A stretch of 64,000 bases of DNA from Halosimplex aquaticum (GTDB lineage: Archaea; Halobacteriota; Halobacteria; Halobacteriales; Haloarculaceae), in the NCBI RefSeq assembly GCF_028747785.1, contig NZ_CP118158.1:3410001-3474000 (forward strand), written 5' to 3'. A program made the position numbers and the translations under genes. Below are positions 33,962-42,296 of the stretch, piece after piece (within the stretch, counting starts at the first letter, position 1; each line of letters opens with the position of its first letter). The notes under the pieces are model-generated. The model saw only the letters and a program-made list of their open reading frames with translations. It was not told the origin of the DNA and did not search any database.

Positions 33962-36289
33962 TCAGGTGTTGTCTTCGAGGATGCGGATCTCGTCGAGGAG
34001 CCCCGTGCCGCGGGTTCCGACGCCGCCCTCGGTGTAGTCGGTCTCGAAGGAGGTCGTCCCCGTGGCGACCTCGTTCCCGTCCGGATCGTTCAGCGTTGCA
34101 GTCAGTTCGCCGTCGGCCCAGTCGATGACGACTTCGTAGAACTCGCCGAGCGTGACCGCGCCGACGGACTGCTCGATCACCTGAGTCCCGTTGCGCTGCC
34201 AGACCTGGAACCGCCAGTCGTCCTCGCCGCTCTTCCACAGGCGGGCGAAGTGGAAGGGGAACGCGGAGTCGGCGTCGAGCGACTTCGCGCTCCCGAAGGC
34301 GACGCCGGCGTTCTGGGCGTCGCTCGTGGCGCCGATCTTCGCGGAGAACTTCGTCCCCTCGGCGGGCATGCGGTCGAGGTCCGCCGCCAGGAGCTTCGAG
34401 TTCTCGCCGCCCGACCCCTCCAGCCGGTAGCTCCCCGAGGGGACCGGACTGGTCTGGTTGACCTCGTAGTCGCCGGTCGCGCCCTCGTACTCGTCGATGC
34501 CGCCGTCCTCGAAGTCGTCGACGACGCCGGGGCTGGTGTCGTAGTCCCAGGACACCTCGCCACCGTCGTCACCGCCACCGCCGTCGTCCCCGCCGCCGCT
34601 GGCGGGGTCGCGGCCGACGAGGGCCTGGGGTTGGTCGACCACGTAGTCGAGGGCGAGGTCCTCCCCGGGGTCTTCGACCCACTCGACGACGACGTCCCAG
34701 CCCGACCCGTTGTACTCGAAGCGGTGGTCGTAGGCGAACGCCGTTCCGGGCGGGTCGAACACCTTCGCGCGCAGGTCGAGCGTCGCCTGCCCCTGCGTCG
34801 TGACGTTCTCGACGCGAGCGGCGGGGTCGCTCCCCGACGAGAGCGTGACCGTGCCCGACGCCACGCCGTCGCCGACGTTGTCGCGCACGACGACGCTCGA
34901 CGGTTCGACGTTGATCGCGCCCTCTGCCCCCGAGTTCCGCACGTCGTTGTTCACTACGCGGACGTTGTTGGTGTCGCGACCGTCGCGAGGCCCTTCCGTG
35001 ACGCTGATCGCGTAGGGCATCTGCGGGTCGTCGCGGTCGTCGACGACGCGCAGGTTCGACACGGAGACCCCCTCCGCCGGCGGGTGTTGGGGGGACGACC
35101 GCGAGTCGATGCGGACGCCCTCCGCGCCGGTGTTCTTCACGAGGCCGCCGTCGACGGTGACGTTCTCGCCGTCCTGGATCAGGATGCCGTGGGAGGTGGT
35201 CCCGACGATGTTGACGCCGTTGATGGTCGCGTTCGACGAGGCCGACACCGTGAACACGCCGCGGGCGCAGTTGCGCGCGACGACCTGTCCGCAGGTGACG
35301 TCCTCGCAGCCGTTGGCGAGGCGGAAGGCGGCGTACCCGCCGCCGACGTCCAGGTCCTTCCCGACGACCGCGTTCACGGTGGCGTCGCTCGTGTCGTTCA
35401 GGAGGACGCCGCACTGTCCGCCGCCGTTGGCGATGACCTGGCCGATCTGGATCCGGTCGACGGCGTAGGTCTCGAAGGCGTGGCCCTGGACGTTCTCGAA
35501 GTAGGCGGTGTCGACCTGGACGTCCGTCGTGCGGATCGTGTCGTCGCCGCGCCCCTCGGCGAACCCGTCGATGCGGACGCCGCCGCCGGTGGCGCTGATG
35601 ACGCTGTCTTCGGGCGTCCGGATGTCGACGTGCCCGAACCGGACGTTCGAGACGCTCCGGAACCAGACCGCCGACCGGAAGTTGCCGCTGATCGCGACCC
35701 GCGGGATCTCGATCTCCTCGGCGTTCAGCGCCCGAAGCGGGCGGATCAGCGCCTCGCCCTCGTCCTCGACGTGGATCGTCCCCCGGAAGTCGACGATGGT
35801 GTAACTCGGGATGTCGATGGCGAGCACGTCGCCGTCCCACTCGTGGGGCCCCATCGTCCCCGAGCAGGCGACGACGACCTTCTCCTTGGTCGTCCGGCCG
35901 TCGGTGAGACTGTCGAGGGCCGCCTGAACTGTCGCGGTGAAGTCGTCACCGCTGTGGACCGTCTCGTCGACGCCGTCGGCGTGGTAGGTCCCGTCGGGGC
36001 CCTGCCAGACCAACACGTCCGCGTCCCGCGCGGCCGTCCTGACGTTCCCGAGCGTCGCTCCCCCGGCGTCGAGTCCCCCGACGTTCCGCAGGTCGTGGTC
36101 CTGGGCGTCGACGTCCTGATTCCACTTGCGGGTGGGTTCGTTCCCGTTCCCGTCGCCCTCCTGAGCGGCTGCGATGCCGCTGGCCCCCGCGAGCGTCCCG
36201 GCGCCCAACAGGGTCATCGCCACCCGTCGCGTCATCGTTAGCCCGTCGGCGTCGCTACTCGGTGTGCCGTGACTGTTGCTATCGCGCAT
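33962..36289 (-). CDS. Tat-exported right-handed beta-helix protein with C-terminal lectin-like domain
   Basis: 775 residues from ATG 36289. The Tat signal TRRVAMTLLGAGTLAGASG lies after a 20-residue leader. Residues about 95-510 form a parallel beta-helix (ATVQAALDSLTDGRTTKEKV then many IDG, NVTVDGG, VSNLRV type coils), as in pectate lyase-like and rhamnogalacturonase-like proteins. Residues about 570-775 form a jelly-roll domain (VVDDFEDGGIDEYEG, FYEVVIDWADGELTATLND). Paralogue of the helix protein at 38884. Likely an extracellular lyase or hydrolase acting on the polymer; catalytic residues are not certain. TATA at about 36311-36327, leaderless. Confidence 0.8.
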   Translation of the reverse strand: MRDSNSHGTPSSDADGLTMTRRVAMTLLGAGTLAGASGIAAAQEGDGNGNEPTRKWNQDVDAQDHDLRNVGGLDAGGATLGNVRTAARDADVLVWQGPDGTYHADGVDETVHSGDDFTATVQAALDSLTDGRTTKEKVVVACSGTMGPHEWDGDVLAIDIPSYTIVDFRGTIHVEDEGEALIRPLRALNAEEIEIPRVAISGNFRSAVWFRSVSNVRFGHVDIRTPEDSVISATGGGVRIDGFAEGRGDDTIRTTDVQVDTAYFENVQGHAFETYAVDRIQIGQVIANGGGQCGVLLNDTSDATVNAVVGKDLDVGGGYAAFRLANGCEDVTCGQVVARNCARGVFTVSASSNATINGVNIVGTTSHGILIQDGENVTVDGGLVKNTGAEGVRIDSRSSPQHPPAEGVSVSNLRVVDDRDDPQMPYAISVTEGPRDGRDTNNVRVVNNDVRNSGAEGAINVEPSSVVVRDNVGDGVASGTVTLSSGSDPAARVENVTTQGQATLDLRAKVFDPPGTAFAYDHRFEYNGSGWDVVVEWVEDPGEDLALDYVVDQPQALVGRDPASGGGDDGGGGDDGGEVSWDYDTSPGVVDDFEDGGIDEYEGATGDYEVNQTSPVPSGSYRLEGSGGENSKLLAADLDRMPAEGTKFSAKIGATSDAQNAGVAFGSAKSLDADSAFPFHFARLWKSGEDDWRFQVWQRNGTQVIEQSVGAVTLGEFYEVVIDWADGELTATLNDPDGNEVATGTTSFETDYTEGGVGTRGTGLLDEIRILEDNT

Positions 36290-36310
36290 CACAATCCGGG
36301 TCGGATACTA

Positions 36311-36327
36311 CATATTTATAATTATTG
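36311..36327 (-). promoter_or_regulatory. TATA region of beta-helix gene 1
   Basis: On the minus strand CAATAATTATAAATATG, centred about 29 bases before ATG 36289, the spacing of a leaderless haloarchaeal promoter. Confidence 0.5.
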
Positions 36328-36428
36328 TTCACTCAGCGTAACGATGCGGATACGCCCGCGCTACGGACAGATCTGTTGCGGATCGGTTGCGCCGTCAGTT
36401 TGATGCGGCGAGCCGTGGAGTGGAGGCT

Positions 36429-37202
36429 ATGGGCGCAGTCAGCTACGACTACGCGGACGAGACGGTGATCGTAACCGGCGGGAGTTCCGGGATCGGCCGT
36501 GCGGTAGCGGAGCGGTTCGGCGCGGCCGGCGCGACGGTCGTCGTCGCGGACGTGCGCGAGGAACCGAAGCGGGCCGACGCGCCGACGCACGAAGCGATCC
36601 GCGAAGCCGGGGGTCAGGCGACCTTCGTCGAGACGGACGTCTCCGACCCGGGGGAGATCGCGTTGGTCGTCGAGGCCGCCCGCGAGTTCGGCGGGGTCGA
36701 CGTGATGGTCAACAACGCCGGCATCTACCGCGGCGCGCCGCTGCTCGACGCCGACCCCGAGACGTTCGACCGCGTCTACGGCGTCAACGCCCGCGGCGCC
36801 TTCGCCGGGATGCAGGCGGCCGCCCGGGACATGATCGACCGCGGCGAACCGGGGTCGATCGTCAACACCGCCTCGATCAGCTCCGAACTCGCCCAGCCCG
36901 GCCACGCGATGTACGACGCGTCGAAGGGCGCGGTGATGATGCTCACGCGCGTCGCCGCGCTCGAACTCGCCGAACACGGCGTCCGCGTCAACGCCGTCGC
37001 GCCCGGACCGGTCGACACCGGCATCGGGTCGGGTGACACCGGCGAGTCCGAGACCGAGGTGCCGTCCATCGACAAGTCGGCGCCGATGGGTCGCGCGGCG
37101 CCCGCGGAGGTCGCCGGCCCGTACCTCTTCCTCGCCAGCGAGGACGCCTCGTACGTGACCGGTCACCTGCTCTACGCGGACGGCGGGTACGCGGTCTTCT
37201 GA
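36429..37202 (+). CDS. SDR family oxidoreductase
   Basis: 257 residues; ATG 36429 is preceded by GGAGG (36422-36426), so the upstream in-frame ATG at 36387 is rejected. TGGSSGIG (cofactor), NNAG, and the catalytic Ser (TASISSE) with YDASK are intact, and the C-terminus DGGYAVF is typical. Candidate L-rhamnose 1-dehydrogenase or 2-keto-3-deoxy-L-rhamnonate 4-dehydrogenase, both SDR steps in rhamnose degradation; sequence alone does not decide. Confidence 0.92.
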   Translation: MGAVSYDYADETVIVTGGSSGIGRAVAERFGAAGATVVVADVREEPKRADAPTHEAIREAGGQATFVETDVSDPGEIALVVEAAREFGGVDVMVNNAGIYRGAPLLDADPETFDRVYGVNARGAFAGMQAAARDMIDRGEPGSIVNTASISSELAQPGHAMYDASKGAVMMLTRVAALELAEHGVRVNAVAPGPVDTGIGSGDTGESETEVPSIDKSAPMGRAAPAEVAGPYLFLASEDASYVTGHLLYADGGYAVF

Positions 37203-37253
37203 GGTCGACCGCACCGCTCGTCCCACCGGTGCCGCATTCGTCGTACCGAACCC

Positions 37254-38762
37254 TTACACCGAGGTGAACGTCCAGAGCTGGTGGTTTCCTCCGTTGTCCG
37301 CCCACTGCTGGACGTTGTCGCCGTCGGCCGTGCCCGCGCTGGCGACCTCGGCGACCTTGCCGCTGTTGGCGTTGACGAGTCGGTACTGACCGCTCCCGGC
37401 GTCCTCGATGGTCCAGTCCTGGCAGGCGTGGCCGGTGTCTGCGTACTGCTGGATGTTATCGCCGTCGGCGGTCCCCGCGCTGGCCACTTCGAGGAGCTTG
37501 CCGCTGTTGACGTTCGTGAGGGTGTAGGTCCCGTCGCCGTTCGACGTGACGTTCCAGTCCTGGCAGGCGTGGCCGGTGTCGGCGTACTGCTGGACGTTGT
37601 CGCCGTCGGCCGTGCCCGCGCTGGCGACCTCCATCAGTTTGCCGCTGTTGACGTTCGCGATGTGGTAGGTGCCGTCGCTGATGGCGCCGCTGCTGCCGCC
37701 GCTGTCGCAACCGGACGGCTGGCCGGGGACGGGCGCCTGGCTGCTGGGTTCGCCGTTGCAGGCGATGACCGGCCAGTCGTTGTCGTCCCACTCGATGCGG
37801 TCCATCATCATGTAGCGCGTCTCGTCGTCGGCGGTCGCCTCCACGTGGTAGAAACACCACAGGTCCCCGTGGGGGCCCCAGAAGACGTCGTTGTGGCCCG
37901 GTCCGGTGAACTCGCTGTTGCCCTCCAGAATCGGGACGCCGTCGTGTGAGCCCGAGAGGTCCCGCAGGTCCGTCCCGTTCTGGTTGTAGTACGGCCCCGT
38001 GAACGACGTCGCGCGGCCGCATTCGAGGCGGTAGGTGCTGTCGTAGCCCTCACAGCACTGCCCCGACGAGTAGATCAGGTACCAGTACCCGTTGGCCTGG
38101 AGCATCACCGGCCCTTCGATCGAGTCACCGGCCATGTGGAACTCGGTGCCGGGGACGATGTCGTCCATCGCGTCGTTCAGCTGGACGGCGTAGATGCCCT
38201 CGTAGCTCCCCCAGACCATCCACGGCTGGCCGTCGACGATCACCGTGTCCGCGTCGATGCAGTTCGTCAGGTCGAGGTCGCTGCTCTGGATCACCGGTCC
38301 CTGGTCGGTGAAGGGCCCGTCCGGCGTGTCCGACGTGGCGAGGCCGATGCCGGCGTTGTCGCTCCCCCAGACCGACAGGGAGTAGTAGAGGTGATACTGG
38401 CCGTCGTGATAGCGGATGTCGGGCGCCCAGCAGCCCGGGTCCGACTCCGTGGGGTGCCAGCCGGGCGTCTGCGAGAGCGCCGCCCCGATGTACGACCACT
38501 CGACCATGTCCGACGACTCCGCGATCGGAATGATGTCGTTCGGCGTCTCCGTCCCGTAGGCGTAGTAAGTCCCACCGTCTTCGATGATCGAGACGTCGCC
38601 GAACCCGACGGGCCCGACCGGGTTGTGGTAGTGCTCCGAACTCGGGTCGGCCGTCACCGAACCGCTCGTCCCGAACACACCGCCCGCCGCGAGCGTCCCC
38701 GCGCCGATCGCTTTCAACACGTTTCTCCTGTTGATTTTGATGCTGTCATGACTGTCTGTCAT
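37254..38762 (-). CDS. Tat-exported GH43 protein with ricin-type lectin modules
   Basis: 502 residues from ATG 38762 (the in-frame TTG 38783 is rejected). Tat signal INRRNVLKAIGAGTLAAGG. The five-bladed GH43 propeller (about 45-350) has FGDVSI, CWAPDIRYHDGQYHLYYS and SIEGPVML, carrying the two Asp and catalytic Glu of arabinanase/galactanase enzymes. The C-terminal 140 residues hold three RICIN-like repeats (SGKLMEVASAGTADGDNVQQ, then ACQDW). An extracellular side-chain enzyme for arabinan or galactan of rhamnogalacturonan is likely. The lectin module closely matches that of the neighbouring helix protein. Confidence 0.9.
   Translation of the reverse strand: MTDSHDSIKINRRNVLKAIGAGTLAAGGVFGTSGSVTADPSSEHYHNPVGPVGFGDVSIIEDGGTYYAYGTETPNDIIPIAESSDMVEWSYIGAALSQTPGWHPTESDPGCWAPDIRYHDGQYHLYYSLSVWGSDNAGIGLATSDTPDGPFTDQGPVIQSSDLDLTNCIDADTVIVDGQPWMVWGSYEGIYAVQLNDAMDDIVPGTEFHMAGDSIEGPVMLQANGYWYLIYSSGQCCEGYDSTYRLECGRATSFTGPYYNQNGTDLRDLSGSHDGVPILEGNSEFTGPGHNDVFWGPHGDLWCFYHVEATADDETRYMMMDRIEWDDNDWPVIACNGEPSSQAPVPGQPSGCDSGGSSGAISDGTYHIANVNSGKLMEVASAGTADGDNVQQYADTGHACQDWNVTSNGDGTYTLTNVNSGKLLEVASAGTADGDNIQQYADTGHACQDWTIEDAGSGQYRLVNANSGKVAEVASAGTADGDNVQQWADNGGNHQLWTFTSV
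37260..37690. repeat. tandem RICIN-module repeat (GH43 gene)
   Basis: About 130-base units recur three times here and again at 38886-39320 in the beta-helix gene. CTGCTGGACGTTGTCGCCGT is a conserved segment near 37309, 37581 and 39077. It is coding repeat, not an intergenic array. Confidence 0.75.
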
Positions 38763-38883
38763 GCAATCCTCGTTAATAATCAATGATTGTTAATTCTTTC
38801 CATGTGTAGTGATAGCACAACCTCCAGTACGTCGCAAGGAGACGGGGACCGGGCTGGTTACGACCTCGGACTACCGCGGCGGA

Positions 38884-40632
38884 TCAGACGGAGTCGAAGG
38901 TCCACTTCTGGTTCGCGCCGCTGTTCCATGACCACTGGAGGACGTTGGCGCCGTCGCTGGTCGAGGCGCCGTCGACGTCCGCGACCTTGCCGCTGTGGGC
39001 GTTTTCGAGGCGGTAGGTGCCGTCGCCGTTGTCGACGATGTTCCAGTCCTGGCAGGCGTGGCCGGTGTCGCTGTACTGCTGGACGTTGTCGCCGTCGGCC
39101 GTCCCGGCGCCCGCCACCTCTAGCAGGAGGCCGCTGTTGACGTTCGTGAGGGTGTACGTCCCGTCGCCGTTCTCCGTCACGTCCCACTGCTGGTGCGTGC
39201 CGCCGTTGTCGCTCCACTGCTGGACGTTGTCGCCGGCGGCCGTGCCCGCGCTCGCGACTTCGAGGAGCTTGCCGCTGTTCTCGTTGGTGATCCGGTAGGT
39301 GCCGTCGCTGATGGCGCCACCGCCGCCCCCGCTGCAGTAGGTGTTTCCGCTGACGGTGGTGTTCGACGCGTAGGTCTCGACCGCGCCGGAGTCGTTCCCG
39401 CAGATCTCGTTGTTGAGGATCGCGTTGCTCTCGGTGTCCGGCCCGGTCTCGTAGACGCCCCACCCGGCGTTGTTCTCGATGGTGAGGTTCTCGACTGTGA
39501 CGTTGCGCGTGTACGGGTGGGTGTCGCTGTCCCGGGAGTCCAGCCTGATGCCGGAACTCCCGGTGTTCGTGATGGTCCCGCCGCTGATCGTCGTGTCGCG
39601 GGTGTCCTGTACGAGGTTGCCGCCGTTGCCGTCGAGGTAGACGTCGTAGATCTCGATGCCGCTGGACCCCGAGACGGTGAAGATGCCCCGGCCGCAGTCG
39701 ACCGCGTCGACGCGGTTGACCGTGATGTTCGGTCCGGCGTCGTTGGCGCAGCGGAACCCGGCGTAGCCGCCGCCCTGGTCGCAGCGGGTCGCGTCGACGA
39801 AGTCGACCGTCGCGTTGGCGGTGTCGTTGAGCAACAGGCCACAGCCGCCGCTGTCCGTCGCGGTGACCGTGCCGATGTCGATGGTGTCGACGCCGTAGGT
39901 CTCGACGGCGTGGGTGCCCGACCCGCTGACGTTCGCGGAGTTGAGCGTGACGTTCGTCGTGTCGGCCCCGTCGCGGCCGTCGATGCGGATGCCGAGGCCG
40001 CTGGAGAGGCTCATGTTGATGTCGTCGAGGATCACGCCGTCGCAGTGGGAGATCCGGATCCCGTATCGGGGATTGCCGCTGACGTTGAACCGCTGGATCT
40101 CGACGTCGTTGACGCTCTGGGCGCGAGCGGGGATGATCCACGGCTCCCCGCTGTCGTTGACGTTGATGTTGCCCGGCACGTCGAGGATCGTGTAGCTCGG
40201 CAGGTCGACCGCCTTCGTGCTCGACGCCGTCCCGGTGTCACCCGTCGCGTCGACGCGGACCTTCTCCTTGCTCGTCCGACCGGCGGTGAGGCTGTCGACC
40301 GCGGCCTGGATGGCCGCGATGAAGTCGGTGCCGTCGTAGACGACAGTCCCGCTGTCGACGTTCTCGGCCACGAACCCGGCGCCGCCGTTGTACACGACCG
40401 CGTTGTGACTGCTCGCCGACGCGGTGCCGACGAAACTCCCCAGCGCGCCCGCGACCAGCGACGAGCCCGCGACGCTCAGCGCGCGCCGCCGCGTGACGCT
40501 CGGACCGGCTCCATCGCCCGCCTCCGCGGGCCGGTCGCGCGCACCGTCCGACCGCGCCCCGTCGGCCGATTTCGATCGTTCGCCGTCGATACCACTGTCG
40601 TTGCCACTCTGTGGTGAGCCATCGTGTGTCAT
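38884..40632 (-). CDS. Tat-exported beta-helix protein with ricin-type lectin modules
   Basis: 582 residues. A 45-residue polar leader comes before the Tat signal TRRRALSVAGSSLVAGALG. Residues about 95-435 form a right-handed beta-helix (AIQAAVDSLTAGRTSKEKV, then NVTVENLTIENN coils), clearly homologous to the protein at 33962. The C-terminus (about 445-582) holds three RICIN repeats nearly the same as those of the GH43 protein. Probably a secreted polysaccharide lyase or hydrolase; the catalytic site is not identifiable by eye. The GH43 gene follows on the same strand after 121 bases. Confidence 0.82.
   Translation of the reverse strand: MTHDGSPQSGNDSGIDGERSKSADGARSDGARDRPAEAGDGAGPSVTRRRALSVAGSSLVAGALGSFVGTASASSHNAVVYNGGAGFVAENVDSGTVVYDGTDFIAAIQAAVDSLTAGRTSKEKVRVDATGDTGTASSTKAVDLPSYTILDVPGNINVNDSGEPWIIPARAQSVNDVEIQRFNVSGNPRYGIRISHCDGVILDDINMSLSSGLGIRIDGRDGADTTNVTLNSANVSGSGTHAVETYGVDTIDIGTVTATDSGGCGLLLNDTANATVDFVDATRCDQGGGYAGFRCANDAGPNITVNRVDAVDCGRGIFTVSGSSGIEIYDVYLDGNGGNLVQDTRDTTISGGTITNTGSSGIRLDSRDSDTHPYTRNVTVENLTIENNAGWGVYETGPDTESNAILNNEICGNDSGAVETYASNTTVSGNTYCSGGGGGAISDGTYRITNENSGKLLEVASAGTAAGDNVQQWSDNGGTHQQWDVTENGDGTYTLTNVNSGLLLEVAGAGTADGDNVQQYSDTGHACQDWNIVDNGDGTYRLENAHSGKVADVDGASTSDGANVLQWSWNSGANQKWTFDSV
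38886..39320. repeat. tandem RICIN-module repeat (beta-helix gene)
   Basis: Same repeat as at 37260-37690, sharing long stretches of DNA identity such as TGGCAGGCGTGGCCGGTGTC. The pair could recombine or exchange by gene conversion. Confidence 0.75.
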
Positions 40633-40799
40633 GGCTGCGGATAGTTATCACACACTCCTCGATTGATAAATATTTATGATCTATTTAGAAACGATATATT
40701 ATTAACACTTACTGCTGGACGACGTTCGCCGGTCGTCCGCCAGCAGTCGCCGCGCAGATCGGGCAATCTTGAAAGGGGGCGGCGGCGAACCGGGAGTCG

Positions 40800-42251
40800 A
40801 TGCCTGCCGACCAGCCGAACGTCCTCGTCGTGATGACGGACCAGCAGCGCTACGATACGATCGCCGCGCTCGGACACGACCACGTCCACACGCCCAACCT
40901 CGACCGCCTCGCCGACCGCGGCGTCTCCTGCACGAACGCCTACAGCAGCGCGCCGATCTGCGTCCCCGCCCGACACAACGTCCGGACGGGCCGGGACCCC
41001 GTCGCGACCGGCTTCCTGGGCAACGACAAGCGGTCCGCCGAACACCTCGAAGCCGAACACGGCGCCTTCCTGGCCCGAGCGATGGGGAACAGGGGGTATC
41101 GGACATTCGGCATCGGCAAGTTTCACGCCCATCCCAGCGGCATCGACCTCGGCTACGACACCCGATTGACTGGCGACGACTACGCCGCCGAACCGGGCGC
41201 CGACGCCGCGGAGGACACCGGGCGACTGGCCGCGATGAACTTCCTCCCGCAGTCCTGCTCGCTCCCCCCCGACGACCGCAGGATGTCGTGGATCGCCGAC
41301 GAGGCCGTGGCGGAGATCGAGCGCGACACCGACGACCCGTTCTTCGGCTTCGTCTCCTTCTCGAAGCCCCACCCCGCGTGGAACCCCTCGCCGCCGTTCG
41401 ACGACTACTACGACCCCGACGACATGCCCGAACCGATACGCGAGGACCGCGACCTCGACCACGTCGACGAGAAGATCCCGGCCCAGAACTACCACTTCTG
41501 GAAGAGCCGCGAGGACGACACCGGGGAGTCCACGATCGGGATCGCCCGCGCCCACTACTACGGCCTCGTGACGCAACTCGACCGGGAGATCGGTCGGGTG
41601 CTCGACGCCGTCGAGGCGCGCGACGACGCCGAGAACACCCTGATCTGCTTCGTCTCCGACCACGGCGAACTCCTCGGCGACCACCACGGCTGGGGGAAGA
41701 GCTCCTTCTTCGAGGAGTCGGCCCGCGTCCCGTTCCTCGTCAGTTGGCCCGAGCGCCTTCCCGCCGGCGAGACGTACGACGGGCTCGTCTCGCTGACCGA
41801 CGTGTTCGGCATCGCGACGACCGCCGCCGGCGATCCGGACCTGCGCGACGGGTCCGACGTCCTCGGCGCGCTGACGGGCGAGGCCGAACCGCGCGAGCGG
41901 CTGTTCGGCGCCCACGAGACCCCGCGCGAGACGAGCCTGTTTTCCCTCCCGCACAACCTCACGTGCATGGTCCGCGAGGGCGACTGGAAGTACGTCTACG
42001 CGGTGAACGGCGGCCGCGAGCAACTGTTCGACCTCGACGCTGACCCCCGCGAGACGGTCGACCGCGCCGACGACGAACCGGAGGTGGTCGAGCGCTGTCG
42101 CCGCGCCGCCGTCCAGTGGCTCCGCGAGCACGGCGCGACCGAGTACCTCGACGGCGACTCGCTGCTGGAGATCCCCTTCGAGCAACTGGAGATGGGTCGG
42201 TACCATCCGGGGACGTACGGGCCACCGGACGAGGCGAGCGGCGAAAACTGA
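40800..42251 (+). CDS. sulfatase (S1 family, formylglycine type)
   Basis: 483 residues starting MPADQPNVLVVMTDQQR, so Asp14 is a metal ligand. The sulfatase signature ICVPARHNVRTGR gives C54-x-P-x-R58, the site converted to formylglycine by the Cys-type enzyme. SDHGELLGDHHGWGKSSFFE holds more metal ligands and MVREGDWKYV the C-terminal subdomain. No signal peptide, so it desulfates imported sugars in the cytoplasm. Beside GH78 and rhamnose genes, a sulfated rhamnose or uronate oligosaccharide is possible. A truncated relative lies at 27114-27458. Confidence 0.93.
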   Translation: MPADQPNVLVVMTDQQRYDTIAALGHDHVHTPNLDRLADRGVSCTNAYSSAPICVPARHNVRTGRDPVATGFLGNDKRSAEHLEAEHGAFLARAMGNRGYRTFGIGKFHAHPSGIDLGYDTRLTGDDYAAEPGADAAEDTGRLAAMNFLPQSCSLPPDDRRMSWIADEAVAEIERDTDDPFFGFVSFSKPHPAWNPSPPFDDYYDPDDMPEPIREDRDLDHVDEKIPAQNYHFWKSREDDTGESTIGIARAHYYGLVTQLDREIGRVLDAVEARDDAENTLICFVSDHGELLGDHHGWGKSSFFEESARVPFLVSWPERLPAGETYDGLVSLTDVFGIATTAAGDPDLRDGSDVLGALTGEAEPRERLFGAHETPRETSLFSLPHNLTCMVREGDWKYVYAVNGGREQLFDLDADPRETVDRADDEPEVVERCRRAAVQWLREHGATEYLDGDSLLEIPFEQLEMGRYHPGTYGPPDEASGEN

Positions 42252-42296
42252 GTCCCGGTCGAGTTCGATACCGCGACGATTCTCCCGATATCGACG

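Noticed and set aside
37260-39320. Regular repeats that could be mistaken for a CRISPR-like or tandem array
   Set aside because: They are in frame and encode RICIN lectin repeats in two genes.
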